From Amycolatopsis xylanica (GTDB lineage Bacteria > Actinomycetota > Actinomycetes > Mycobacteriales > Pseudonocardiaceae): 64,000 nt of DNA. Numbering within the stretch: position 1 is the first letter of the stretch; each line of letters begins with the position of its first letter. Position numbers and translations under genes: made by a program. Below are positions 20,094-28,377 of this stretch, one piece after another. The stretch spans positions 806,001-870,000 of the forward strand of contig NZ_FNON01000002.1 of NCBI RefSeq assembly GCF_900107045.1, given 5' to 3'. The notes beneath the pieces are model-generated. The model ran no database searches. It saw only the letters and a list, made by a program, of their open reading frames with translations, and had not been told where the DNA came from.

Positions 20094-20114
20094 CTTGAGT
20101 GGGCTGGACTCAAC
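20094..20114. promoter_or_regulatory. HAIR operator 2 upstream of dnaK
   Basis: CTTGAGT-N7-ACTCAAC matches the HAIR consensus at 13 of 14 arm positions. Paired with the site at 20037 (57-bp spacing), it should allow cooperative HspR repression of the dnaK operon. Confidence 0.88.
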
Positions 20115-20162
20115 CTTCTTGCCGGGTCAACGAGCGGGTGCCGCCGGTTGTTCCCGAGCCGG

Positions 20163-21539
20163 TCAGCAACTCGTGCTGTGATCCGGGACAACCCCGCTGA
20201 CCAGGTATTTCGCTTCCTGGACTCGCACGCAGGCCGAGTTGTAGAGGCCGGTGTGCCCATCGTCGGCGTAGGTCAGGAGGTGCCCTCCGGAGATCCGGGA
20301 GACCAGTCCGCGTGCCCACACGAGCGGGGTCGACGGGTCGTGCTCACCGCCGACGACCAAGATCGGCGGCACGTCGCGGATCCGCTCCGGCCGGGTCGGG
20401 TACTGGGCCTTGATCGGCCACCCCGCGCAGCCTGCGGACAGCTCCCACATCTCCGAGTAGTGCCAGGTGTGCGGCGCGAGTTTCCGCACAAGGCTCGCCG
20501 ACGCACGCAGGTCGGCTGGGCCGGTGAACGGCGACGGGAAGTCGTGGCAGCCGATCACCCGGAAGGACGAGCTGTCCGCCTTGCCCAGCGACGAAAGCTC
20601 CAGGAACGGCTCCAGATCCGGCTGCTCGCCCGTGGCGGCCGCCAGCATCTTCGACAGTGGCGGCCAGGCCTGCTTGAGGATCAGCCCGCCATAGAAGCCG
20701 TTCGCGAGCCGCTCCGCCCGCGGGTCCCGCATGACCTGGTCATAGCGGGCGATGACGTCCTGGCCGCGCAGCGCGCACTCATCGGTGGTCTGGCACCAGG
20801 CCGCGAAGCGATGCAGCGAGTCCTCGCCGGCGATGGCCTCGTCGAGGATCGTCAGCCGCATCGAACGTGAGTGGTCGACGGCGCCGTCGAGCACCGCGGC
20901 GCGCACCCGTGACGGGTATTTCGCCGCGTAGGTCGCGCCGACCTCGCTGCCATACGAAACGCCCAGCCAGGAGATCTTCGCTTCGCCGAGCGCGCGGCGG
21001 ATGGCGTCGATGTCGTCGGCGACGCTGACGGTGTCGACGTGCTCGGCGGCGGGCCCGGTGCGCGCGAGACATTCCTTGCCCCCGGCACGGTTCAGGTCGA
21101 GAAGCCGCTGGTAGGCGGCATTGTCGCCGGGGAACATGCCGATCGACGGGTCGTACAGCTTCGCCGGATCGCACTGGATCTTCGGCGTGCTCTCGCCGAC
21201 GCCGCGCGGATCGAAGCCGATGAAGTCGAACCGTTTCCGCAGCTCGGCGAACTCGGGTGTCGTCGTGCCAAGCTCACCGCGGCCGATGGCCCCGGCGCCT
21301 TCGCCACCCGGTCCGCCGGGGTTCGTCAGCAGCGAGCCGATGCGGTCGCCAGAGGCGGGCAGCTTGGACACGCGGATCGAGATCTTCGCGCCGTCCGGCT
21401 TGGCCCAGTCGAGCGGCACCGGGACGTTCGCGCACACCAGCTGTGAGAACAGCGGGGTCGGGCAGGGCTGCCAGTCCAGCGCGGGCGCGGCCGCCGGCGC
21501 GACGGGGGCGAGCAGGGTCAGTGCGAGCGCACGGATCAT
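20163..21539 (-). CDS. Secreted alpha/beta hydrolase, tripeptidyl-aminopeptidase (Tap) type
   Basis: A 458-residue exported hydrolase. A short signal peptide (MIRALALTLLAPVAPAAAPA) is followed by a Tap/SCO-type hydrolase fold: oxyanion region TNPGGPGGEG, nucleophile elbow GVSYGSEVG, a C-terminal domain with GGEHDPSTP (Asp) and DDGHTGLY (His). The family includes secreted peptidases and proline iminopeptidases of streptomycetes. The ATG overlaps the upstream DUF4097 lipoprotein stop (ATGA), so it is coupled to it. The longer frame upstream of 21539 lacks signal-peptide logic and is rejected. Confidence 0.9.
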   Translation of the reverse strand: MIRALALTLLAPVAPAAAPALDWQPCPTPLFSQLVCANVPVPLDWAKPDGAKISIRVSKLPASGDRIGSLLTNPGGPGGEGAGAIGRGELGTTTPEFAELRKRFDFIGFDPRGVGESTPKIQCDPAKLYDPSIGMFPGDNAAYQRLLDLNRAGGKECLARTGPAAEHVDTVSVADDIDAIRRALGEAKISWLGVSYGSEVGATYAAKYPSRVRAAVLDGAVDHSRSMRLTILDEAIAGEDSLHRFAAWCQTTDECALRGQDVIARYDQVMRDPRAERLANGFYGGLILKQAWPPLSKMLAAATGEQPDLEPFLELSSLGKADSSSFRVIGCHDFPSPFTGPADLRASASLVRKLAPHTWHYSEMWELSAGCAGWPIKAQYPTRPERIRDVPPILVVGGEHDPSTPLVWARGLVSRISGGHLLTYADDGHTGLYNSACVRVQEAKYLVSGVVPDHSTSC

Positions 21540-22189
21540 GCCGGCTTCACCGTCACGGTGCCGGTGCTGGTGCGCACGTCGAGCTCGTTCGGCGAGCTCT
21601 GGTCGTCGGGCACGGTGATCTGGGTCTTGCCGACCTCGACGTTCGCCTTCAGCCGGTAGCCGCCGGACGGCACGGTGACCGTGACGTCGCCGACGTCGGC
21701 CAACGCCCACACGCCACCCGGCTTGCTGAGGCTCATGTCGATGTGACCGGTGTGCACGCGGGCCTTCAGCACCCCCGAGACGTGATAGGCCTTGATGTCG
21801 CCGACGTCGCTGCGGACGTCGACGTTCACCGCGCGATCGATCTGCACCTGACCGGTGCCGGTGACCCCGGTGATCGCCAGCTCGCGCGGCAGCACCACGT
21901 CGTAGACGATCCCGCAGTTCTCACCACAGCCGCCGAGCACCAGCGCGCCGTTCTCGACCCGGTAGGTCTGGCCGGGCCTGCTGACCTTGAAGGTGATCTT
22001 GCGGCGCACGCTGACCGGCGCGCCGTCCTCGACGCGGACGTGCACGTCGCCGACCGGCACGTCGAACCGGACCGAGTTCACCTGCTCGGCGATCGGACCC
22101 CCATCGTCGATCTTCTCGGTCGCCACGCCGCACCCCGAGAGCGCGAGCACCCCAGCAACGCCAGCCGCTGCGAAGAGCAGTTTCTTCAC
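21536..22189 (-). CDS. DUF4097-type lipoprotein
   Basis: A 217-residue lipoprotein: signal peptide with lipobox LSGC (Cys at about 20), then a beta-solenoid-like region of short repeats (VPVGDVHVRVEDG, VDVRSDVGDIKAYHVSG, TGHIDMSLSKPG) typical of DUF4097/DUF4098 adhesin-like proteins. It is expected on the outer face of the cytoplasmic membrane. It lies 24 bp downstream of a second DUF4097 gene and overlaps the hydrolase gene; the three look like one operon. Function is not established for this family in actinobacteria. Confidence 0.85.
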   Translation of the reverse strand: MKKLLFAAAGVAGVLALSGCGVATEKIDDGGPIAEQVNSVRFDVPVGDVHVRVEDGAPVSVRRKITFKVSRPGQTYRVENGALVLGGCGENCGIVYDVVLPRELAITGVTGTGQVQIDRAVNVDVRSDVGDIKAYHVSGVLKARVHTGHIDMSLSKPGGVWALADVGDVTVTVPSGGYRLKANVEVGKTQITVPDDQSSPNELDVRTSTGTVTVKPA

Positions 22190-22213
22190 GATTTCCCCTC
22201 TTGATAAGGCTTA

Positions 22214-22984
22214 TCAGGCAACGTGGACGGTGACGCTGCCGCTGTCCGTGTCGAGCTGCAGCGTCCGCGGAGCCGACGGGTCGTTGACCACGTCGATGTC
22301 ACGCGAGCCGCTGTCGGTGCTGCCTTTGACCTGGTAACGGTCCTTCGGCACGGTGATCTTCACACTGCCGCTGTCCGTCCGCGCGGTGACGTCCTGCGCG
22401 GTGTCCAGGCTGAGCTTGATGCTGCCAGAGTCCGTCTTCGCCTCGGCCTTACCGCGCAGCCGGTCGCCGCTGATCGAGCCGGAGCTGGTCTTGACCTCGA
22501 TGTCTTGGCCGATCCCGCTCAGGTCGATGTCACCGGAGTCGACGTTGACCTTGACCAGGCCAGCGACGTCGGTGATCTTGACGGAGCCAGAGTCCGCCTT
22601 GACATCGGCGCTCGCCACGCCGGTCAGCTCGATGCCGCCGGAGTCGACGTGGCCGGTGACGCTGGTGTTGAGCGGAACGGTCACGTCGTAGTCGACGGAG
22701 CAGTTCCAGCCGCACGAGCCGAGCACGAGCCGCTCGCCGTCGACCTTGTAGGCGTCGCCCGGCTTGCTCCACTGATAGGAGAAGCTCTGGCGGACCGTCG
22801 TCTGGGTGACGTTGGCCGCGTGCACCTTCACGGTGCCGTTGTCGTTGTCGATGCGGACCTCGCGGATCGGCGCGCCGACCTCGCCGCTCGCCTCGGCCGA
22901 CGACGGCCACCACCACCCGAAGCCCATGACCACCCCGAGCCCGATCAGTGCGATTCCACCCAGTGCCAACGCGGGGCGTGCCAT
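22214..22984 (-). CDS. DUF4097-type membrane-anchored repeat protein
   Basis: A 256-residue protein with an N-terminal membrane anchor (ALALGGIALIGLGVVMGFGWWW) and a beta-solenoid of repeated DSGSVKI/DSGDIDL units: at least seven DSGS/DSGD motifs occur between about 100 and 250. It shares fold type with the lipoprotein just downstream but lacks a lipobox. One Cys pair (GSCGWNCS) occurs near residue 90; the lipoprotein has the similar GGCGENCG, which suggests a shared disulfide and common ancestry. Confidence 0.85.
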   Translation of the reverse strand: MARPALALGGIALIGLGVVMGFGWWWPSSAEASGEVGAPIREVRIDNDNGTVKVHAANVTQTTVRQSFSYQWSKPGDAYKVDGERLVLGSCGWNCSVDYDVTVPLNTSVTGHVDSGGIELTGVASADVKADSGSVKITDVAGLVKVNVDSGDIDLSGIGQDIEVKTSSGSISGDRLRGKAEAKTDSGSIKLSLDTAQDVTARTDSGSVKITVPKDRYQVKGSTDSGSRDIDVVNDPSAPRTLQLDTDSGSVTVHVA

Positions 22985-23128
22985 ATTCTTCAGTCCCTCC
23001 AGTGCAGGTTCCCTCGCAGCAAGACGCTAAAGGGGTGACGCTGGTGCTCACATCCGGGTAACCCCCGTATTCGTCCCTGAGACGCTCCCCAGGGCTACCC
23101 TCGAAGTCCCGTGATCAGGAGGTAACTC

Positions 23129-23644
23129 ATGCCGCAGGCGCCCAACCCGTACGACTTCCTGCCCCCCGTGCCGTCCTTCAGCTTGCGCAGCAACGACATC
23201 GCCGACGGCGAGACGCTGGCGAAGCCGCAGCTGAGCGGCATCTTCGGCGCGGGCGGTGAAGACGTGTCGCCGCATCTGGCATGGGCGGACTTCCCGGCGG
23301 AGACCAAGAGCTTCGCCATCACCTGCTTCGACCCCGACGCGCCGACCGCCAGCGGTTTCTGGCACTGGGCGGTGGCCAACATCCCCGTGTCCGTCACCGA
23401 GATCGCCACCGGCGGCGAGCCTCCCGAGGGTTCCGTCACGCTCAAGGGGGACGGCGGCGTCGCGCAGTACCTCGGCGCCGCGCCGCCTTCCGGCCACGGC
23501 CAGCACCGGTACTTCTTCGTCGTGCACGCCGTTGACGTGGAGAAACTGGACGTCGACGAGTCGGCGACGCCGGCGTTCCTCGGCTTCAACCTCTTCATGC
23601 ATTCGCTCGGCCGCGCGACCATCATGGCGGTCTACGAGGCCTAG
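23129..23644 (+). CDS. YbhB/YbcL-type PEBP family protein
   Basis: A 171-residue phosphatidylethanolamine-binding-protein homolog (Raf-kinase-inhibitor-like in bacteria). It shows [27 protein letters not shown] (the DPDAP ligand-site motif), then [11 protein letters not shown] and [14 protein letters not shown] strong GGAGG ribosome site precedes the ATG. It stands alone and ends at a perfect 14-bp-stem hairpin (23652). The bacterial role is unknown. Confidence 0.93.
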   Translation: MPQAPNPYDFLPPVPSFSLRSNDIADGETLAKPQLSGIFGAGGEDVSPHLAWADFPAETKSFAITCFDPDAPTASGFWHWAVANIPVSVTEIATGGEPPEGSVTLKGDGGVAQYLGAAPPSGHGQHRYFFVVHAVDVEKLDVDESATPAFLGFNLFMHSLGRATIMAVYEA

Positions 23645-23651
23645 GTCCGTT

Positions 23652-23683
23652 GTGATGCCGACGGTTCTCACCGTCGGCATCAC
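23652..23683. terminator. Perfect hairpin after the PEBP gene
   Basis: A 14-bp perfect stem (GTGATGCCGACGGT, loop TCTC, and its complement) 8 bp after the PEBP stop and 25 bp before the IclR start. It lacks a T-run. It could terminate PEBP transcription or serve as an operator for the IclR gene. Confidence 0.65.
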
Positions 23684-23707
23684 TCGCCAGCCCTGTACGG
23701 TTATTGA

Positions 23708-24511
23708 GTGCCGGACGGTCTCAGGGAACCAAGCGGACTCATCGGCTCGGCCCAACGTGCCTTGCGCGTGCTGGAGATCGTCGCCTCGGAAGGCGACGGG
23801 ATCACCGCCAAGGCAGTGGCGCGCCGAGCCGGATACAAGCTTTCGACGACGTATCACTTGCTGAACACGTTGACGCACGAGGGATACCTCATCCGGCTCG
23901 GGCACGGACGTGGCTTCGGGCTCGGCTACAAGGTCGGCGGCCTGTACCAAAAGCTGTGCGAGGAGCTCGACGTCGGCGACAACCTGCGCGACGAGCTACG
24001 ACTACTCCATCAGCGCACCCGCGCGGCCGCTTACTACAGCGTCTTCCGCGACACCCAGGTCGTCGTCGCCGCGGTCGCGGACTCCCCGGAGTTCCCCCGT
24101 GCCAAGCCACTCGACTTCGGCTTCCACGAGGCCGTCCACGCGACCGCCTTCGGCAAGGCCATGCTCGCCTCACTCGGCCAGCGCGAACGCCGCGAATACC
24201 TGGCTGGCGCCGGAATGGCGAAGCTGACCGAGCGCACCACGGTCCGCGTCCACGACCTCGACGCCGAGCTCGCGGAGGTCGCGCGGGTCGGCATGGCGAT
24301 GGAGGTCGAGGAGTTCCGGCCCGAGATCGCCTGCGTGTCGGCCCCGGTATACGACACGGCCGGTCAGGTGGCCGGCGCGGTCGCGTTTTCGGTGCCCGCG
24401 CACGAGTTCCACAACCGCCGTCCCCTGCTGGAGCAGGCGGCGCGCGCGGGCGCGACCCGGATCTCGCTGCTGCTGGCCGCGAACGAGGAGCAGGACCTCA
24501 AGCTCGGCTAG
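23708..24511 (+). CDS. IclR-family transcriptional regulator
   Basis: A 267-residue regulator with a winged helix (about 12-75: AQRALRVLEIVASEG, AKAVARRAGYKLSTTYHLLNTL) and an IclR effector domain (HEAVHATAFGKAMLASL; VSAPVYDTAGQVAGAVAFS). GTG start. The family controls aromatic, glyoxylate or sporulation genes; no catabolic genes sit beside it here, so its target is unclear. Its 3' end overlaps the convergent GNAT gene by 14 bases. Confidence 0.94.
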   Translation: MPDGLREPSGLIGSAQRALRVLEIVASEGDGITAKAVARRAGYKLSTTYHLLNTLTHEGYLIRLGHGRGFGLGYKVGGLYQKLCEELDVGDNLRDELRLLHQRTRAAAYYSVFRDTQVVVAAVADSPEFPRAKPLDFGFHEAVHATAFGKAMLASLGQRERREYLAGAGMAKLTERTTVRVHDLDAELAEVARVGMAMEVEEFRPEIACVSAPVYDTAGQVAGAVAFSVPAHEFHNRRPLLEQAARAGATRISLLLAANEEQDLKLG

Positions 24512-24908
24512 AGGGCCGTTCGAGGTAGGTCTCGTCAGGCTTCGCGAAGCCGAACTGCGCGTACAGGCCGTGCGCGTCCTTGGTGTGCAGCATCCAGCGC
24601 ATGGCCGCGCCTGGGCCTTCGTCGATCATCCGGCGTACCAAGGCTTTGGAAACGCCCTGGCCACGCGCGTGCTCGACGACGAACACGTCCGCGAGATAAG
24701 CCGTGGCTAGCCCGTCCGAGAACGCGCGCGCGAAGCCGATCATCTGGCCGTCCTGGAAAGCGGCGACGACTCGCCAGGCGTCGCGGACCTGCGTCTCGAT
24801 CTGCTCGCGGGTACGCCACTGACCCCAGTACGCCTCGGTGGACATGAACTTCCACACGACGTCGAAGTCGACCCTGGTGCGGTCGTCGGTGATCTCGATG
24901 TTCCCCAT
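24498..24908 (-). CDS. GNAT-family N-acetyltransferase
   Basis: A 136-residue acetyltransferase with the acetyl-CoA loop VVEHARGQGVSKALVRRMID (R-x-x-G-x-G/A type) around residues 78-97 and the C-terminal GLYAQFGFAKPDETYLERP strand typical of the fold. Substrate unknown. It overlaps the convergent IclR gene at the 3' end. Confidence 0.92.
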   Translation of the reverse strand: MGNIEITDDRTRVDFDVVWKFMSTEAYWGQWRTREQIETQVRDAWRVVAAFQDGQMIGFARAFSDGLATAYLADVFVVEHARGQGVSKALVRRMIDEGPGAAMRWMLHTKDAHGLYAQFGFAKPDETYLERPSSRA

Positions 24909-24950
24909 GCCCGCGAACCTAACGCGGCCCTGTTGATCAGGGCGACGGAT

Positions 24951-25511
24951 TTAGCGGGGCTTGAGGAGGTACTCGACGACCGGCTTGAGCTCGGCGGCCG
25001 ACGGCGGCTCGTCGTCGATCAGGCCCTGCATCAGCAGGCCGTCGATCCCGGCGAGGAACGCGCGGAACGCGATCTCGTCGTCGTGGCGGACCATCGAGGT
25101 CAGCACGTCGAGCCAGCGCCGCGCGGCCGGGCGCAGCTCCGGGCGGCGCGCGGCCAGCAGGTACAGCTCGTACTCGGCCATCGTGCGGCCGCGGCGCGGG
25201 CCGAGCGCCTCGGCCAGCAGCCCGGCGACCTCGGACGCGCCGCCGCTGCCGCGGGAGCGTGCGCGGTCGATCATCCAGTAGACCTCGGTCGCCATGTCGC
25301 GCGCGCACGAGATCAGGGTCGCGATCAGCAGGTCGTCGAGGCTGGAGAAGTGGTACGTCGTCGACGTCGTCGGGACGCCGGCCTCGGCCGCGACCGTCCG
25401 ATGGGTGACGCCCGCGACGCCGTCGCGCTCGATGACACGCAGCGCCGCCGCGATGAGCTCCTCACGCCGTTTCTCGCCGCGCACCTTGCGGCCGTCGAGC
25501 TGACTCCTCAA
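24951..25511 (-). CDS. TetR-family regulator next to an SMR efflux gene
   Basis: About 186 residues. The N-terminal TetR HTH reads REELIAAALRVIERDGVAGV, then TVAAEAGVPTTSTTYHFSS. A helical ligand domain follows. I place the start at TTG 25511, overlapping the SMR stop (TTGA); GTG at 25484 is an equally possible start. It is co-transcribed with the SMR exporter, so it probably represses that pump. It ends ~40 bp from the GNAT gene. Confidence 0.88.
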   Translation of the reverse strand: MRSQLDGRKVRGEKRREELIAAALRVIERDGVAGVTHRTVAAEAGVPTTSTTYHFSSLDDLLIATLISCARDMATEVYWMIDRARSRGSGGASEVAGLLAEALGPRRGRTMAEYELYLLAARRPELRPAARRWLDVLTSMVRHDDEIAFRAFLAGIDGLLMQGLIDDEPPSAAELKPVVEYLLKPR

Positions 25512-25840
25512 TGCGCGCCCCCGACCTGCAGCAGCACCACACCGCCGATCACCAGCGCGAGCCCGGCGACCATGGTCGCGTTCATCGACTCGCGGAAGAA
25601 CAACACGCCGATGATGGCCACCAGCGCCACCCCGGCGGCCGCCCAAATGGCGTAAGCGACCCCTATCGGGACCCCAGACTTCAAGACCTGTGCCAGCGCC
25701 AGGAAGGCAATGGCGTACCCAGCGACCACAATGATCGACGGACCCAGCTTGGAGAAGCCCTCCGACAGTTTCAGCGAGACCGTCGCGGACACCTCGGCCG
25801 CGATCGCCAGAGCCAGCAGTAAGTAACCCACACCGGTCAA
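25508..25840 (-). CDS. Small multidrug resistance (SMR) efflux protein
   Basis: A 110-residue protein with four transmembrane helices. The key Glu in helix 1 is present (LALAIAAEVSATVSLKLSEG), matching Glu14 of EmrE, along with GVAYAIWAAAGVALVAIIG in helix 3. The family exports quaternary ammonium or guanidinium compounds. It overlaps the TetR gene by 4 bases. Confidence 0.93.
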   Translation of the reverse strand: MTGVGYLLLALAIAAEVSATVSLKLSEGFSKLGPSIIVVAGYAIAFLALAQVLKSGVPIGVAYAIWAAAGVALVAIIGVLFFRESMNATMVAGLALVIGGVVLLQVGGAH

Positions 25841-25913
25841 ACTACCTGAACGATCGTCCCAAAAGCGAGCGAGTCGTACACCACATCGGTGGGACTTAGG
25901 CGTCGCTAATCAG

Positions 25914-25927
25914 TTACTCATCGGTAA
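25914..25927. promoter_or_regulatory. TTACCGRYRRGTAA-type operator upstream of etfD
   Basis: TTACTCATCGGTAA, read on the minus strand as TTACCGATGAGTAA, lies about 50 bp upstream of the EtfD start. It shares the same 14-bp pattern as the two sites upstream of fadE (53135, 53159). The pattern is palindromic, which suggests a dimeric regulator of fatty-acid oxidation genes. Confidence 0.6.
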
Positions 25928-25977
25928 GCAGTACTACGCTCCCCCCACCACCACATCCGGACGAAAGGCACCCGATC

Positions 25978-28185
25978 ATGGGCGCTGTACAACTGACGCT
26001 CGGCGGGATCGCGCTCGCGGTCAGCGTCGTCGCCTGGAGCATGTTCGTCATGACGATCATGCGGATGATCCGCACGATCCGTCTCGGCCAGCCGGACGCG
26101 ACCCGCAACGGGCCGTTCGCGCCCCGGTTGAAAACGCTGATCAAGGAGTTCGCCGCGCATACGCGGATGGCGAAGGTCCGCCAGGTCGCGCCGTGGCACT
26201 GGCTCGTGATGTGGGGCTTCCTGATCGGCTCGCTCGCGCTGTTCGAGGCGTACGGCGAGGTGTTCGTGCCGACCTGGGGCTGGCCGATCCTCGAGGACTG
26301 GTCGCTGTGGAGCCTCCTGATGGAGATCCTCGGCGTCGGCACCATCGTCGGTGGCGTGGCGCTGGTGATCATCCGCCAGCTGAACCACCCGAGGCGCGCC
26401 GACCGGCTCTCCCGGTTCGCGGGCTCCGACTTCAAGGCCGCGTACTTCGTCGAGGCCGTCGTCATCATCGAAGGCCTCGGCATCATCGGCGTCCGCGCCG
26501 CGAAGTCCGCGATGGGTGTGCACGAGGGCCCGGTCTGGGCCGCGTTCGCGTCGGTGCCGCTCGGGCACCTGCTGCCGTCGAGCGCCGCGCTCGTTTCGGT
26601 GTTCGCGTTCGTCAAGCTGATGAGCGCCATGGTCTGGGTGTACGTCGTGTCGAAGAACATGACGATGGGTGTCGCGTGGCACCGGTTCAGCGCCTTCTTC
26701 AACATCTACTTCAAGCGCGAGGCCGACGGCGGCGTCGCGCTGGGCGCGCTCAAGCCGATGATGAGCGGCGGCAAGGTGCTCGACCTCGAGGAGGCCGACC
26801 CCGACGAGGACACCTTCGGCGTCGGCAAGATCGAGGACTTCACCTGGAAGGGCTGGCTGGACTTCTCGACCTGCACCGAGTGTGGCCGCTGCCAGTCGCA
26901 GTGCCCGGCGTGGAATACCGGCAAGCCGTTGTCGCCGAAGCTGGTCATCACGCAGCTGCGCGACCACGCGTACGCGAAGGCGCCGTACCTGCTCGCGGGC
27001 GGCAAGCGCGACATGGCCGGCGACGAGATCGGCCTGACCGGCGACAACCCGCACGCCGGCATCGACGTGCTGGCGCTGGCCGAGTCCGAGCGCCCGCTGA
27101 TCGGCGGCGTCGAGGAGAACGGCGTCATCGACCCCGAGGTGCTGTGGTCGTGCACGTCCTGTGGCGCCTGCGTCGAGCAGTGCCCGGTGGACATCGAGCA
27201 CGTCGACCACATCGTCGACATGCGCCGCTACCAGGTGATGATCGAGTCGTCGTTCCCGACCGAGCTCAACGGCATGTTCAAGAACCTGGAGAACAAGGGC
27301 AACCCGTGGGGCCAGAACGCCAAGGACCGCTTGGCGTGGACCGAGGACCTCGACTTCGAGGTGCCCGTGTTCGACGGCGAGCTCGGCGACGCCGAGTACC
27401 TGTTCTGGGTCGGCTGTGCCGGCGCGTTCGAGGACCGCGCGAAGAAGACCACCCGCGCGGTCGCGGAGCTGCTGCACATCGCGGGCGTCAAGTACACGGT
27501 GCTCGGCTCCGAGGAGACCTGCACCGGCGACCCGGCGCGGCGCGCGGGCAACGAGTTCCTCTTCCAGATGCTCGCGCAGCAGAACGTCGAGGTGCTGAAC
27601 TCGGTCTTCGAGGGCCGCGAGCGCCAGGCCCGCAAGGTCGTCGTGACCTGTGCGCACTGCTTCAACACGCTCGCGAACGAGTACCCGGAGCTCGGCGGCC
27701 AGTTCGACGTCGTACACCACACCCAGCTGCTCAACCGCCTCGTGCGCGAGAAGCACCTGACCCCGGTGGCCCCGATCGCCGAGGACGTCACGTACCACGA
27801 CCCGTGCTACCTCGGCCGCCACAACAAGGTCTACGACGCTCCGCGTGAGCTGGTCGAGTCCTCGGGCGCGACACTGCGCGAGATGCCGCGCCACGGCGAC
27901 CGCTCGATGTGCTGTGGCGCCGGTGGCGCGCGCATGTGGATGGAAGAGAAGATCGGCAAGCGCATCAACATCGAGCGCGTGGACGAGGCACTCGGCACCG
28001 CCCCGACGAAGATCGCGACCGGCTGCCCGTTCTGCCGCGTCATGCTCACCGACGGCGTCACCTCACGCCAGAGCGACGGCCTCGCGAGCGAAAACGTCGA
28101 GGTCATCGACGTGGCCCAGCTCCTGCTCACCGCCGTCAAGCGCGGCGACCCCAAGCCCGCCTCCACCACCCCAGCGGAGGTCTAG
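25978..28185 (+). CDS. Membrane Fe-S electron-transfer protein, EtfD type
   Basis: A 735-residue protein resembling mycobacterial EtfD (Rv0338c), which takes electrons from electron-transfer flavoprotein during beta-oxidation. The N-terminus has about six transmembrane helices (5-245). Two 4Fe-4S motifs follow (CTECGRCQSQCPAW near 298; CTSCGACVEQCP near 391), then two CCG domains (GCAGAFEDR near 478; MCCGAGGARMWMEE near 645). It stands alone with a short leader. The shared upstream motif with fadE fits a role in acyl-CoA oxidation. The assignment of EtfD function here rests on family knowledge. Confidence 0.9.
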   Translation: MGAVQLTLGGIALAVSVVAWSMFVMTIMRMIRTIRLGQPDATRNGPFAPRLKTLIKEFAAHTRMAKVRQVAPWHWLVMWGFLIGSLALFEAYGEVFVPTWGWPILEDWSLWSLLMEILGVGTIVGGVALVIIRQLNHPRRADRLSRFAGSDFKAAYFVEAVVIIEGLGIIGVRAAKSAMGVHEGPVWAAFASVPLGHLLPSSAALVSVFAFVKLMSAMVWVYVVSKNMTMGVAWHRFSAFFNIYFKREADGGVALGALKPMMSGGKVLDLEEADPDEDTFGVGKIEDFTWKGWLDFSTCTECGRCQSQCPAWNTGKPLSPKLVITQLRDHAYAKAPYLLAGGKRDMAGDEIGLTGDNPHAGIDVLALAESERPLIGGVEENGVIDPEVLWSCTSCGACVEQCPVDIEHVDHIVDMRRYQVMIESSFPTELNGMFKNLENKGNPWGQNAKDRLAWTEDLDFEVPVFDGELGDAEYLFWVGCAGAFEDRAKKTTRAVAELLHIAGVKYTVLGSEETCTGDPARRAGNEFLFQMLAQQNVEVLNSVFEGRERQARKVVVTCAHCFNTLANEYPELGGQFDVVHHTQLLNRLVREKHLTPVAPIAEDVTYHDPCYLGRHNKVYDAPRELVESSGATLREMPRHGDRSMCCGAGGARMWMEEKIGKRINIERVDEALGTAPTKIATGCPFCRVMLTDGVTSRQSDGLASENVEVIDVAQLLLTAVKRGDPKPASTTPAEV

Positions 28186-28197
28186 CCCGCCCGCCGA

Positions 28198-28220
28198 AGC
28201 CCGAAAGCCACTTCCGGCAG
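28198..28220. repeat. Partial family B arm
   Basis: An imperfect copy (about 21 of 23 positions) of the family B left arm, directly upstream of the full hairpin at 28228 and in the same orientation. It looks like a remnant of a second, tandem copy. Confidence 0.75.
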
Positions 28221-28227
28221 GTCTTAT

Positions 28228-28280
28228 AGCCCGAAAGCCACTTTCGTCAGATAACACCTGACGAAAGTGGCTTTCGGGCT
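28228..28280. terminator. Long inverted repeat, family B copy 1
   Basis: Perfect 23-bp arms (28228-28250, 28258-28280; core CCCGAAAGCCACTTTCG) around a 7-base loop ATAACAC, 42 bp after the etfD stop. The arms are identical to those at 55547. It probably ends etfD transcription. Confidence 0.8.
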
Positions 28281-28299
28281 TTCCTGGGTGGGGTCTGAG

Positions 28300-28311
28300 A
28301 TATGATCATAT
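28300..28311. promoter_or_regulatory. Perfect AT-rich palindrome upstream of the GH27 gene
   Basis: ATATGATCATAT is a perfect 12-bp palindrome in otherwise GC-rich DNA, just upstream of the DasR-like site. It may be a second operator or part of the promoter. Confidence 0.4.
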
Positions 28312-28312
28312 A

Positions 28313-28328
28313 ATTGGTCTAGGCCACC
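28313..28328. promoter_or_regulatory. DasR-like responsive element (dre)
   Basis: ATTGGTCTAGGCCACC matches 13 of 16 bases of the dre consensus ACTGGTCTAGACCACT of the GntR regulator DasR, which represses chitin/GlcNAc genes. It lies 50 bp upstream of the GH27 start, a normal operator position. Confidence 0.55.
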
Positions 28329-28377
28329 ACCTGGTTGGCGGCTGGTCGCGGGTGGGTGGGCTGCTTACGTTCGGGGT

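Noticed and set aside
25918..27894. 658-codon minus-strand frame opposite the EtfD gene
   Set aside because: Shadow of strong codon bias; composition is His/Arg/Glu-rich without recognisable fold.
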